Below are positions 45,733 through 58,621 of a DNA stretch of 64,000 bases, piece after piece. The stretch is from Aquilaria yunnanensis (taxonomy: Eukaryota > Streptophyta > Magnoliopsida > Malvales > Thymelaeaceae), in the NCBI GenBank assembly GCA_039654915.1, contig CM077593.1, forward strand, positions 34,442,501 to 34,506,500, read 5' to 3'. Made by a program: the position numbers and the translations under genes. The notes beneath the pieces are model-generated. The model did no database searches. It saw only the letters and a program-made list of their open reading frames with translations, and was not told the origin of the DNA. The stretch's first letter is position 1; each line of letters begins with the position of its first letter.

Positions 45733-46029
45733 CTAGTTAAATGAGTTTACAACATCATTCTTAAGACAAACTATTGCTCTATCACACAGTTCAGGATTTG
45801 GGATGGTTAATGAATCATTATTGTAGATGAATTCTATTAGTTTTCTAATTTCATTTTCAACATCTAAAAGTAGATATTGTTCTGGAATTCTAATCCATTT
45901 GTAGTTTGCATCTTCATTGTCATCAACATCATTGACAGTTCCATTTCCTATTATGAGGAGCCAATAGGAAAAGTTCTTTATTGTTTGTAACCTCATATTT
46001 TGTTCTAAGTTATGAATGTTGATTGACAT
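45733..46029 (-). pseudogene. Helitron helicase, middle part, unit B (fragment)
   Basis: NIHNLEQNMRL (N-M-R-L motif), FSYWLLIIGNGTVND, WIRIPEQYLLLDVENEIRKLIEFIY and RAIVCLKNDVVN match the Helitron helicase region between Walker B and the C-terminal motifs. It is the longest clean middle piece in either unit. Confidence 0.88.
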
Positions 46030-46253
46030 TCATAGTGGTGAAGTAACAATACAAGCAAAGATAATTATTTCTTTTGTTGCTCTTTTTTTAGCATTGCCTA
46101 AAATCACTCCAAGAATGATTGATTTACCCCTGAAAGCCTTATTAGATTCATTTAATACGTCTCTAAATGTTCTATCAAGTAATTCAAAGTACTGTCGGTC
46201 ATTCATTGGTGTTTTATCCCATACTATTAGGGTTGTTTCGTCAAGTAGCTTTG

Positions 46254-46793
46254 CTAATTGGGTCTTCTTTTTAATATGTAAATTGACTTTTTTGAGAGTT
46301 CTACTGGTAATTTGAATCTAAAGTGTGTTTTGCCTATTAGTAGTAGAAGAAAAGTGGTGCCTGAAGATGCAAAAGTAAGCATAATGTCACCATTTACTTT
46401 AAGGCCACTTATGATCGTTTTCCTGATAAAGGTATTCTCAGTCCCTCCATAACCATACACAAAGAGCAATACTTGTTTATTTATTTTTCTTGCATACATG
46501 AAAGTTTCATATATGTGGTTCTGTTCTGCATTTAGTTTTATTCTCAATGTTCTGTGTTCTGCAGAAACAACGTAATGATTATAGGTTCTTTCTTCCATGA
46601 GAATTCTATTTTGTAGGTTAGCCACTGAGTCTGCTAAAAGTAGAGGAAGAGAAAAGTTAGACAATGTATTTGATGACATGTTCATTATGCTTTCAATCTT
46701 ATATAAGATGTAATTTTGGATATCTGAATCATTGATGCATGAGTAAGAAGATGATGCTTGTGTGTTTACTTTGTTCATGACATCATCTACCAT
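46254..46793 (-). pseudogene. Helitron helicase, Walker A part with lost lysine, unit B
   Basis: ANLQNRILMEERTYNHYVVSAE and LNAEQNHIYETFMYA lead into VYGYGGTENTFIRK. The Walker A core G-T-G-K-T has become GTENT, so nucleotide binding is lost. VNGDIMLTFASSGTTFLLL and FRFKLP follow. Unit A keeps GKT but is more fragmented. Confidence 0.92.
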
Positions 46794-47106
46794 TTTTTGC
46801 CTGAATTGATTCTAGAAATTTTTATGATTTGATAGGTAAAAAAATAACAACATATTGACGAATATAAGCCTATGTTTAGAGGAGGTTGCCTATTCTCTAT
46901 TTCAATAAATGCTAATCCCATCCTCTATCATTTCCAAGTAGACCCATCGCCTTTTAGGTAGTACGATGTGTGGGTATAATTATACTGCTAACTTTTCTAA
47001 TATCTTCAGATAATTGGGGATGTATGTACACCAATCTGCCAATTGAACTTCTAATATCACAAAGGAGCATTCTATGATAGAGCAACTCACTTGAGTAGGG
47101 ATATAT

Positions 47107-47352
47107 CTACATTAATCTGACAATCAATTTTCTTTGCTTTCTTTTGATCCAAAACTTTACATCACGATGCCAAACGTACTCTTTTGGGAAATCTATGTAC
47201 TCAATTTGTTTGCCATCATTAGATGTTTTATTTATTACCATCCATTCAGTTAATGTAGTCTTTTTTATAGTAGGGTTATCAACAACAGATTGAAGACTTT
47301 GTCTTCTTCTAAATGTCACTTGGTGCCGAAGCGGAAGATGGACAATTTGCAC
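47107..47352 (-). pseudogene. Helitron N-terminal helicase segment, unit B (fragment)
   Basis: KKTTLTEWMVINKT, IEYIDFPKEYVWHRDVKFWIKRK corresponds to the T-x-L-T-E-f-f, Y-x-e-F-P-x-x-f-V-W-x..W-x-x-R block of plant Helitrons. Unit A has the same stretch at about 19330-19470, out of frame. Confidence 0.85.
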
Positions 47353-50300
47353 AAAAAAATTTCAATAGTGGATGTCAAATTCAAATGTCCTCCAACATGT
47401 TTTATATGGACAAATGAATCAACAATCAAGGAAATTTTGTACTACATTTATATGTTTGTGCCTTTGATTACCTTCCTCAATTGAGGTACTATCATAGGAT
47501 TTTTGTTCTAATATGTTTAACTCTTTTTGATATATATTTGAATAGGTATTTAATTAGCATACTATGCCCACAATATTCTTCATTCATATGTCCAAGAAAG
47601 GCAAGAGGCAATTATCTATTGTATGGAACAATAAAAGTATTATCTAATTTTATCCCATTTTTAATGACATAATTTCCAACATCTTTTTTTCTATATTGGA
47701 TGAAACCATTGTTGTCACATGAAATGGATGGATGATATTTTTTAGAAATTTTTTATATTAAGATCCTAGCTTCATGCTCAGTAAACAGTAAATCAGGACA
47801 TGTAAAACTACAAAGACCATGGACCATGCCTCTTGAGAATAGCGAGGTAAAATGCCTCTTGGAGAGTGGGAGATATTAATTGGCTGACATATCCTCAACC
47901 TAACTTTGGAAATGTGAGTATAGAAACTAGGGCAAGCACACGTATCTCTCCATAGTATAGTGGTAGTGAGTATCAAGTGTCGTATTCCATGGGTCATGGT
48001 GAGTATTATTACTCCTTCTTTTATATTATCTAATCAACAAAATCAAAGCAGTGTTGAACTTACCTACTAATTAAAAAAATAAAACTACTGATGTGAGTAG
48101 GTAATTGAAAACAATAAGAAATAGCGAAGAAAATCAACAATCAATAAAAGATATGTTTAAAAATGAATCCCTCTAGAACTTCTTTATCTAGCCATAATGA
48201 AATCTAACATTACTTAGACTCTTAGATTAGTTTACTCCTCTCTTGCGATAGCAAAACACAATTCTTAGGTTGTTCCATTGAAGTCTCTTCCTAAGCAAAG
48301 CTCCTATCAATACATTACTCACATCTTGAGTCACTATACTAAATTTGACCTTAGTCTAGGAGTCTTATGTTACTCTATCTCTATGCTTGCATGTAATCTC
48401 CTTTACTCATGTCATCATGAATTAAAAAAAAACAATTTCTCAATCAATATGCTTGAATTTAGAAGCTAAAACAACAGACTAGCAACTGTTATCACAACAA
48501 CCGTAAATTACACGTGGATGAATCATAGGAATACTATATTTCATTAAGAAAAAATAAGTCATAAGTACAAGATCATCCTAAGGTTCATCAAGTCTAAGCA
48601 TAATGGAAGTTCATGCCATGACTAAGTAAAACAAAAACAAACAGAGATGTAGAAAACTGAAGCTAAGAAGATCCAACTCTGGAATTTCTTCATCTCCGAG
48701 AAATATTCACTTCGTTGAACCAAAGTGATTTCAATCATCTAAAGCTACTTTCTTTTGCATTTTCTCACAAACTGTAAGCTATCTCTAAGCTGAAAAACTA
48801 AAACTAACCAAAACTCCTTAATAATGCCAAATTTGCAACTAAATAGACACTAAAGGGTTACATGAGTTGTCATATGGCTGTGTACCTTTATTGAGCCTGA
48901 AAATATCATAAAAAAACAAGAACATGGCCATAAACATAGCTACACACATGGGTATGTATCTAACATAGGTGTTTAGAACATTACATAGCTATGTAGTCTA
49001 TCTTATCTTCTAACAAAACTTCAAAGCTGGGTACACGGTAGTGTAAATGAATAACATGGGCATTTGCACTTCAAACATGTCAGTAAATGTCAGAATATTT
49101 CCATAAGTTCAACTCCGAGAGGCTACATAGCCAATGACATGGCTGTGTACATGGGTGTGTAAAGGGTCCAACTCTATATCTTCACATTCAACTCTGTACT
49201 TGATCAAATTCCTTCCTAGTTTGTGACTGAGCCTAAGTGTGACCTGAAATTAAAATATGTTGAGATTAAGTACCATATCTTATTATGAATACCTGAGAAA
49301 CAAACAAATATCAAGGAAATGAGTAATAAAAAGACAAATCATTAAGAGTATATCAAATTTCCCAACACATGAACCTTTGCTTGTGCTCAAGCAAATCTTG
49401 AACTCCAAGTTAAAACTTTAAGAACATACTCTTGAGCATTGAGATACAAATTGATAGACTTCTACTTTACAGTTCTTTGATCAAGAAAATCAAGCATATG
49501 GTCTAGTAGTTCAAGAGCATTACCAAATCAAAACACATTGAAATAAATAGTTCTTCACAAACTAGCAATGATGTTATTTTGAAGCTTAGCTAGCATCAAA
49601 TTGTTGTACATAGTATAAAGGAGAACCCAAACTAGATTATAGCTCACTATGCACATTTACAAATCATACCACAATCCTATGGATAAGCCATGATCAACTA
49701 AGGTAAATAAAGTAAAATTTTTTTTTAAATCATTTCCTTCTCATGTCGGGCTACTAGCTTCACACAATATAAAGTTGATTTTTTACACTCATAATCCAAG
49801 CACCTTTTCAAGTGGTGATTAACTCTTGCCCTAGGCACTTAAGGTTAGTGGAGTAGGCACGTATTCACTAAAAATAATTTTTTTTTTGTAATTTTCCATG
49901 ATTGAAAACAATTTACCCATCAACCAAACAATTTGCAAAATCCAGCCAATGAAACTAGTAGTCTAGCTCACTTTGCACCTATATACTAAGCACAAAAATC
50001 TAATAAAAACTAGTTTATCAAAAGATCATTACTCTAGCTTATTCTAAGATCACAAAAACAAGTTAAAAGCTCATTTAGATTCATGCATAATAACCTGTAG
50101 ATGGCGACCTAATAATCAAGTTATGTAATAAAGAACACCAGAATAACAACTATCTCATGCAATCTAGCTAAAATGCTCAAATATTTGGCTAAAAAATTTG
50201 CTAAAATAGTTAACAAGTCAATTAATGAACCCTTCCTCACACTTAAAATACATTGCCAATAGTGTGGAAAGTAAAGGTGAAAAAGTTAGAAAACAAATAC

Positions 50301-50524
50301 CATCCTGGCTAAAGTTATTGACACTTGACAACCACAACTTGTTAGGGTTTCATGCATTTTGGAGAAGCATACAATATAAATCCATGAGAGAAGTAGCTAG
50401 AAACATATGAATTGAAATTAACACCTAAAATAACAAAAACTAGAAGTCCAAATGAAAATAGTAAAAATCATGTAAAATAAATGTAGAATCAAACTAAATA
50501 AAAAAGAATTAAGAAAAGACACAA

Positions 50525-50701
50525 TCAACTTTCAAATGCCTCAGACATAATTATGGAAGGCTTATTAACGGTCAATGGATCCCTGGTGCTAGTTTGAAAC
50601 AGTGCTGATGCTATAGAGTCTTGGTCAATGGGGACATCCTTCATGCTAGTGGTCAACTTAGAGCCAATAGTAGCTTTAGCCTCATCTGTATCCTCTTGTG
50701 G
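50525..50701 (-). pseudogene. Repeated 58-codon open frame, copy B1
   Basis: Exactly 177 nt including the TGA stop, open throughout, with GSKLTTS near residue 13, RDPLTVN near 42 and SEAFES at the end. It keeps the length and ends of copies A1 and A2 despite many substitutions. Function unknown. Confidence 0.5.
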
Positions 50702-50956
50702 GGATCAAAAGTAATTTAACTAAGGAGGTTCCACTCTTGCTAACACAAGAATGTGTGACTTGTAGTGTTATTAAATATGGTTTTTTAAGAAAGTTTAATT
50801 GCCATAGGAAGGAACATGAACATGTCAGTGGCTGTGTAATGCCCCTGGAGCTAATGTTTTAGAAAATAATAAATATGGGAACCAACATGGTCATGTTACA
50901 CGCTGAATGAAATATAGAATGAAACTAAAAAAGAAAAGAATTAATAAAAGACACAA

Positions 50957-51134
50957 TTAACTTTTAAATGCCTTGGACACAATTGTTGAAAGGGTCATTA
51001 ACGGTTAATGGATTCTTAGTGCCTGTCTGAAACAATGCTAGTGCTGCAAAGTCTCAATCCATGGGGACATCCTTCATGCCAGTGGTTGGCTTAGAGCCAT
51101 TAGTAGCTCTAGCCTCATTTGTATGCTCATTTAG
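50957..51134 (-). pseudogene. Repeated 58-codon frame, copy B2, broken
   Basis: 178 nt. An internal TGA follows PMD, and a one-base insertion near the end shifts the frame. It still aligns with the other three copies. Confidence 0.5.
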
Positions 51135-51427
51135 GGATCAAAAGCAATTTAAATAAGAAGGTAGCACTCTCATTAACATAGGTAAGTGTGTAACATGCAA
51201 AGCTATTAAATATGATTTTTTAAAAAATTTTATTTTCCATGGGAAGGTACATGACCGTGTTAGTGGCTATGTATTGCCCTTAGAAGTAATTTTTCAAAAA
51301 TTAGTGAATATGGGCACCAACATGGCCATGTTGAAGGCCATGTAAGAATACATGGAAAAATAGGACTATAGGAGTTAATTTTTTAGAAAAAAAAAACATG
51401 AATTTGGATACCAACATGGCCATGTCA

Positions 51428-51659
51428 ATGGCCATGTAAGTATACATGACCATGTACACAGTAATGTCCTAGGCCATCTAATGCCTCGAAAAGAAGTTTA
51501 GTGATATTGCAGCCCTTACTTGGGTGTGTTTTGGGTCATTTACATGGCCATGTAAGTATACATGACCATGTACACAGTAATGTCCTAGGCCATCTAATGC
51601 CTCGAAAACAAGTTTAGTGATCTTGCAGCGCTTACTTGGGTGTGTTTTGGGTCATTTAT
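51428..51659. repeat. 116-bp tandem duplication, unit B only
   Basis: ATGGCCATGTAAGTATACATG begins at 51428 and 51544, and the following 116 bp differ at only about three positions. Unit A has a single diverged copy near 23505-23610, so this is a recent local event. Confidence 0.9.
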
Positions 51660-52680
51660 TCATTAACATAGTGAGCTATATGGCAACGTACATCCTAGAA
51701 TCATTACTCAGTATTCCACATGGCCATGTTTGAGGCGGTGTCCAATGAACATAGGGCATTACATGGGTATGTTTTATATTGTGCTCTCCTTACAACTCTA
51801 ATACTTAAGCATTTTCTCCATCAAACCCTTGCATCTGCACAAACTAGATGGTTGCACTTCAAAATCCACTAACTATAAAAATGAATTTCACAAAAACTTA
51901 TACCAAAATTGAAAAAAAGTAAGAACACAAGCTAAAATTTTGGCTACTTCCCAAGTAGCACTTTGTTTAACGTCTTTAGCCCGAAGACCCTTTTTTTCAC
52001 TCATGAACATTCTTTCAGCCTTAATGCCAATTGTTGTTGTGATTTCCAACACAGAATCACCCTAGGGTCAACCAGTCCTTAAAAGAACATATACCACCAA
52101 GAAGGTCATATTCTATAATTTGGACTAAGCCCATCTTCTTCATGCCACCACATTTTGTTCTTGGTCTTCTTTGCCTAGAGACACTTAGGAGCCTTGCCAC
52201 CCTTGTAACTTGACTCAGAATTAGCCTTCTTCAGTCCCATTCATTCTCAAGCTTTCTAAGTTGCTTAGCTAGTATATAAACTGCTTGGAGTTGTTCCACC
52301 TTGTTCTCCATGCTCAATGTGAGATCTTCTTCCTCAGTGGAGACTTGAAACTCGATTCCTCTTGTGCTATCCTAAAATTAATCTAACTTCTAGCTACATC
52401 ATTCAAAGTGTTAGATGTAGACAAAAAAAATGCATTCCTAATGTTATTGGCACGTTAGTTTCTTCTTTTACATCTAATATAATAAAGTCAACTGGTATCT
52501 TAAAAGCACCAAACTTAACTTTACCAAGATTGCTTCGAGTCTTGCACAAAATCTCCTAAAAAAGAACAAGAAATAAGCAAGTAAGAATAAAACAAAAATA
52601 TGGTAAAAAGAAAATAATGCAAGAAATATTTTTACTAGGTTAATAAAAATTAGAATTTCAAGTAGCAACCTTAAGGAAGT

Positions 52681-52698
52681 TCTCCAGCAACAGCGCCA
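52681..52698 (-). other. Primer-binding site of gypsy derivative, unit B
   Basis: The minus strand reads TGGCGCTGTTGCTGGAGA, two or three changes from TGGCGCCGTTGCCGGGGA, the tRNA-Asp-type site of Athila/Tat elements. The LTR edge (AAGTTTT spacer, then TG at 52705) follows. Confidence 0.82.
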
Positions 52699-54015
52699 AA
52701 AACTTGATAGTCCACAATCTAAGTCTGAAATATGGAATTAAAAACTCTCAACTATTTGAGAACTAAAGGCAAATGCATCTATCCCTCTGTAGCATAGCAT
52801 TAGCCAAGCATCAAAGTCATATTTCATGAGTCTAAAATTGTGTACCCCACTTTTTCTTTTTCTATTATATAATCAAAAAATACAAGTGATGATTAGTAAA
52901 ATTAATAACTGCCTAAAATCAAACTATTGCTACGAATAAACAAGTGAAAGCAATAAGAAAATAGATCAAATGAATCAACAATAATATAAATCTTTTTAGC
53001 ACTTTCATGCTCACCACTCTCAAATTAGTTTAATCAAAATATAATATGCTTAGAATGTGGAACTCCTAGAATAGCCTAACCCCTCTCTAAAGGCAACCAC
53101 ACCTTATTCTTAGGTTGATCGATTAGAATATCTTCCTAACCAAACTCCCTAAAAATCCATTAACAATTTGTGAAACTCAATACTATGTTTGAGCCTAGTC
53201 TAAAGGTCTTATGTCAACCTTTCTCTAGACTTGAATGCAATCTTTTTTACCGATATTATGATCAAATCAAACAAACAAGCTGTTAGCTTAACATGCTCAA
53301 AATGAAGTACCAAATCAAAAAGCTTGCATCTATTAATCCAATAAATCATGAAGCACATATGGGTAGATTACAAGAAATTATATTTGATTAAACCAAAAAA
53401 AATCATGGAAACACAATCATTCTAAAGTTCATCTACTTTAAGTATAAATAAAAAACTAGCCTATTATCCAAAAAAGAAAACGCAGTAGAAACAAGAAAAG
53501 ACTAAAAATAGAAGACTTTATTTTTGAATATCTAACAGTATGAACCCTAAGCAAACTCTTGAAAATAAAAAAAAAAAACCATATAAGAGACAATAGTAAC
53601 TTGATAGAGGCATAGACATACTCTTAAATTAGATTGTGTAGGAGTTTTTGGACATGAGAGTCATGATAAAAGTATGAGACACAACTAATGCATGACCATG
53701 TGAGAGACACGAGAATGATCAAATGGAATAAGGGTGTATCAGCTGCAAAATCTTTAGAAATTCAAAGTAGAAAAGGACCGTGGCCTTAGACACAACCATG
53801 ACCCAGGGCATGTTAACCCAATAATCTCCAAAAACTCTAAATTCTATCTCAAATCTTTATGAAAAATCCTTCTTAACATGCATATGGGTTGAAATATGAC
53901 TTGAAAATAAAATATGAAGCAAGTGAGCACCATTTCCTATAAAAAAAAATACTCAAAAAACAATCAAAATGCCAAGGAAAAGTGTGATAAAAATATATAC
54001 TATTAAACACATATA

Positions 54016-54289
54016 ATTTCTTAGGACTCCTCAACATTAGGGTTAAGGTCCTCAAGGGAATTCTCGAGTACCCCAGGACTTAGCCAAATAATGGCTCCTT
54101 TATGAGCATTTGGTTGATGCCCTTTGGAGGAGAAAACTCCTCAAGTTGAAGCGCACAAATTCTGAAGATGGCTTGGATTATTTAGGATTGCTTAGATTTG
54201 GATGTAAGGGTGCTCGAATGTGGTTTGAAAGAGTCTGAGTTGTTCTTTCTCTCCAAAAACTTAGGCAAGTTGCTCTAAAGCCCTTCCCT
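54016..54289. other. Stretch between gypsy derivative and LINE(+), unit B
   Basis: Non-coding counterpart of 26021-26289. Confidence 0.5.
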
Positions 54290-54429
54290 AATGAAATCTT
54301 CTTGGATGGTTTGGTAATGAAGATGCTTGGCACGTGTTACACCAAATAAAGTCTATTCTAGCCCTTCTTTAGTAGCTTATTTTTCTTGTTATTGATTTCC
54401 TAGCCTTTTCTGCTGCCTGCACCCGAGAG

Positions 54430-54840
54430 TTGGTGCTTTCTTTTCATGTTGAGAAAATGAAAGTTTTGCTCATGCAAATGCACCCAACAAAGGCACCTAA
54501 ACCGGATGGTCTATTGATGCTCTTTTATCAAAAGTTATGGCCAAGGGTACAATCTAATCTTGTTTTCTATCTTATTGTACTGAATTTTGGAGAGACTATG
54601 AAGGTCATCAACAGAACAAATATAAGGCTCATCCTAAAGATCAAATTGCTTGAATCCATGGCACATTTATGCCCAATTAGTCCTTGTATTGTGATATGCA
54701 AAATTATCTCCAAAATGGTGGTGAATAGACTTAAGAGAATCCTGCCTAGTATTATCTTTGACAAGCAAACTGCTTTTATCGAAGGACTCTTGATCACAGA
54801 CAATATCTTGGTAGCCTACGAGATGCTTCATTCTTTATGA
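54430..54840 (+). pseudogene. LINE(+) reverse transcriptase N-terminal part, unit B
   Basis: The best-kept RT piece in the window: MQMHPTKAPKPDGLLMLFYQKLW, INRTNIRLILKIK, SMAHLCPISPCIVICKIISKMVVNRLKRILP, QTAFIEGLLITDNILVAYEMLH. These match fingers and palm motifs of plant L1-type LINE RT in order. It stops at 54838-54840 with TGA after HSL. The first methionine is internal. Confidence 0.92.
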
Positions 54841-55104
54841 TGTCATCACTAAAGGAGCAATGCACATTGTACGCTGAAGTTAAATACGTCAAAGACTGAT
54901 GATAAAGTCAAGTGGCAAATTTTGTTGTATATGATGGGCAAATTTAGGCTTTCAAATAGAATGGATTTTGTTAGTCTTATATTCTATTTCAGTGAATGGC
55001 TGACAGTATGGGAATTTTCTACCTAGTTGGGGGGCCTCCAATAGAAGGGACCCTTATCACCCTATTTTTTCAATATTTGCACTGATGGCTTATCGTGGTT
55101 CTTG

Positions 55105-57589
55105 TGTTACCACCTCGCAAAAATGAGAGAATTACAAAGTGTGGCATAATGGTCAAAAACCATTATATTGCGTAATTCTCATCATAGTGATTGAAGTATA
55201 GGGTGTAAGAGGCCTGATCAATACCTCCTTAAAAGTATTCCAAGTTGTTAACTTGGCCCCCAAGAAAAGCCTTAAGAATTGCTTGTTTGTCAAGTAACAT
55301 ATAGACTTTTTTGTAAGATTTTGGAAATTCGGGTACTCAATTGCAAAATTTTTACAAAAGAGATTTGGGGAGTTATGAGAAGGATATGAATGGTATGAAA
55401 GTTCTATTGGAGGACCAAATTGCTTATGTAAGACAACTAACGACAAAGAAAACACAAAAAAGGCATAAAGGACCTAAGTGTTCTAATGTAGGCCTTAAGA
55501 TGTGCATGTCTTTGACTTTAGTCAAATGGCGAAATTATGGGGTTATCCCAGACTAGGGAGGGCAGCTAAGGCATGGGATAAGGAATTCAAAAGTGGGCCA
55601 AGAAATTAAGGTTAATAAACCATGATCTTGTAGCAAGGAAAGGGACATAAAGCATGGTTAAGACTAGTTAAGTGTGTTTGTGTACTTAAGACCATTTAAA
55701 GTCCATCTTGGTCTTTATCTCTCCACAATTTCAGCCTCCACCAGTAAAAAGAAAGCCAGCCCTCTCCTTCATGCTTCCTCCATAGCCACCATACCTTCAA
55801 ACCTAAAGCTACTTGAAATTGAAGGCAAAAGGAAGCAATTGGAAGCAAACTAGAGCTATTGCTTGGCTGCTTCAATGATCAAGCTTAAAATCCAGCCTAC
55901 CAATCTTGGTAAGGGTTATCTTGCTCTCATGAATTGTTTAATGTATTTTCAAGCATCCATTGAGCTAGGGCTAAGCTTGGAAGAGAATCATGAGCTTGAT
56001 GAACCAAGCTTAGTGAGGGGAGTACACCTATTGAAGGTTTTGTGACCTAGGGTGAAGTGCACAGTGATGGCAGCGAATTGAAGGGTTTCTAGAGCCCAAA
56101 GTGAGTACTAACTAGTGGTAAAACTCTCCTAACACCAAGCTTAAGCTTGAAGAGGGCTTCCATAGTGATTTACTTAAATTTATTGCATGTTTTACGAACT
56201 AACCTATGGTTTATGTTGCTGCCGCATTTCATGTGTTAGTTGGTTGTGAATGGCTGCTGCATTTGGTTGCTATATATTGTACATATGCATTTTGGTTTTT
56301 TGTTTTAGTGTCTTTGAATTCAGGTTTTAATGAGGGTCACATTTCCTTAAGAGTACAAGTGTTACCCTTACTACGTTTCACAATAAAACTTACCCCCTCA
56401 AATCTGCCCATTTCAGGTCCAGCAGAAAGATCACATTCAAACTAACCTTTTTGGTTTGAGTTTTGATTTGAAATTTTAGTCACTTAAACTTGCATATGTC
56501 TAGTTTTGATCTGGAAATTTTTGTGATTTTAGGAGCAGATTTGGTATTTTAGGTGATGATGCTTATTGTGTTATGTAGCAGCTGTCCAACATCCTGTTTC
56601 TGGAGTCTGTTGTGTCTCAGGCACTCCTGTAACTTAGGGTGTGTGTTTAGATGAGTTAATACCATTATGTAGTGCATGTATGCATGTACATGTAGTGTAT
56701 GAAAAATAACACAAGTATGTGAAATTTTGACTAATTTTTTGGCTATGTATGTGATGCGGTGCAAAGCTACCTAAATGTGAATGATAGGCTGCTTACTTGT
56801 AAATTATGTTTTGGCCACATATTGTTGTTAAATGCAAGAGCATGTATTTCCTACATGTATTGTACATATATGAGATAGCCTTGGAGGGCTTACCCATTGT
56901 GAATGAAGTGTTTGCATGGTTTGGAAAATTTGTATGGGCAAAATGGTCCAAAAGTGGCTAGATTTTTTACCCTGCACCAAAAGTTTAATATCTCCCTGTG
57001 TACTATCGATATTGGTATAAAATTTTGACCACATCTAGATCACATCTAGAGGTTGAACTGAGATTTGGAATTTCTGAATTTAGATCCATGTAGCCAAAGA
57101 TATGACATTGAAAATTTGGCAAAGTTACTGTTTATTTGGTCAGAATTTTGTAACCAATTTCAAAAATCCATAACTTGGTCCATAGGTGGGCTATTGATGT
57201 AAAACTAAATTCCTTGGTTTTATTAAAGACTCTACTTGATATTGAAGTAAATAAAATATTGGGTCACATGGATAGATTAATACATTTTTTTGGAAGGAGT
57301 TTTAGGTGCAGTGGTTGGTCACTTGCACTTAATAAGATTGCCTAATGTGTGGTAGCCAAGATTAAGACTTGTGCTAGTGTTTTCCTCCCTTGCTGCCATG
57401 GTGTGCATAAAATGTGAATATGTGTGTAATGGTTGGACCAATATGCATGCATTTACATAGTGCCCAAGAAGGCCACTTGGGTATGCACACTAAGGGTATT
57501 GTTTTGATGGCCTAGAGAACATACCAACCTTGGGAGTTTCAAATGCATGATTTTAGAGCCATAGTTGGACTAACTTATAGTGGGTAACA
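55105..57589 (+). mobile_element. LTR-like insertion in LINE(+), unit B, probable long solo LTR
   Basis: 2,485 bp from TGTTACCACCTCGC to GTGGGTAACA, so the ends are inverted repeats (TGTTACC/GGTAACA). Flanks are TCTTG (55100-55104) and TGTTG (57590-57594), a 5-bp duplication with one change; removing the insert restores the LINE reading at the length seen in unit A. There is no gag or pol. The open frames 55153-57034 inside it look like chance. A second, reversed copy begins at 63303. Confidence 0.75.
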
Positions 57590-58621
57590 TGTTGGGAGTG
57601 AAGTTGGTAGCGGGGAATATTTTAAGGGTGGTGGCTTTGAGAGGATGCCCTTATGTCTCTTATTTATTTTTTGCCAATGATAGTTTGGTCTTCTGCCGAG
57701 CTTTACGATGTGAAGGATAGAGATTGATGGGTATGTTGGAAATGCATGAGTAGGCATCAGGGCAAAAAGTTAATTTTTGAGAAGTCAGGTGTCTTCTTTA
57801 GTCTGAATGCTAGTAGTGGTCAATAGCAGGAATTTCTAGATATCTTTGGTGTGGATGAGTGTCGCACTATTGAAAAATACCTAGGGCTGCCAACTTGTGT
57901 TGGCAAGAAAGAGAGCCAACTTGTATTGGCAAGAAAGAGAAAGGGACTTTCAATTTTTTGAATGTACAAATCCAAAAATGTGTCTCGATCAGGCACAATA
58001 AGACGCTTTCTAAAGGAGGAAAGGAGATTCTTATCGAAGCGGTTGCTCAATCTTTACCTATATATGTGATCAGTGTTTTCTATATCCTTTATACAGTCTG
58101 TTAGGAGATGAAGGTTTCAATGAATGAAATTTTTGGAATCCTAGAAAAAAATGGTAGGGGAATTTACTAGATGTGCTGGGATCGTATGAGCCCAAGTAAA
58201 GAGGAAGGTGAGATTGGGTTTCTAGACCTTTCTGGTTTCAACATGGTGATGCTTGCAAAACAAGGGTGAAGACTGTTTACAAATATGAATTCTTTGTGTT
58301 TTGGAATCTTGAAAGCAAAATATTTTCCCTTTTCTTCTTTTTAGAAGCAATTGATAAACCTAACTCTTCCTACACTTGGAAAAGTATTTTGGAAGGCTAG
58401 ATAGATCTATTTAAGACTACCAAGTGGCGAGTCAGCTTGGGTAATAGTGTTCAAGTTTTGGAGGATCGTTGGATCCCAAGAAAGGTTTGATTCACACTAT
58501 CGAGCCCTCATCATTGTCTACATCTACTAGTAAGGTTGCTCATCTTGTTTTAGGTGATCTGAAAGAATAGGATTTGCCTTTTGCTCTAGCAGGTGTTTAA
58601 TCTAGAGGATGCAAAACTTAC

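Larger units (their letters stand above)
44761..47880 (-). mobile_element. Helitron relic (Rep/helicase gene), unit B
   Basis: Same order as unit A: Rep-side remnant (about 47880-47700), helicase N-terminal segment (47352-47107), Walker A piece (46793-46254), a middle segment (46029-45733) and the C-terminus (45576-45060). It shares the 211-bp duplication. Motif VI survives at about 45060-45115 as VALSRTSPDGLKILI. The 47758-47997 open frame crosses into the gypsy LTR and is partly an out-of-frame shadow. Confidence 0.85.
50490..51353. repeat. 432-bp tandem duplication in gypsy derivative, unit B
   Basis: Two direct copies aligned at ATGCC (50536 and 50968). Same duplication as in unit A. Confidence 0.82.
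47881..54015 (-). mobile_element. Athila/Tat-like gypsy derivative without coding genes (LARD), unit B
   Basis: Counterpart of 20069-26020, with LTR-like blocks 47881-49355 and 52705-54015. Its primer-binding site at 52681-52698 is better kept. The internal 3.3 kb has the tandem duplication with 58-codon frames, CATGGCCATG-type words, and one extra 116-bp duplication not in unit A. Confidence 0.77.

Noticed and set aside
55863..57034. Small open frames in the 2.49-kb LTR-like block
   Set aside because: No motif, no conservation in the reversed copy at 63303, and they occur on both strands.
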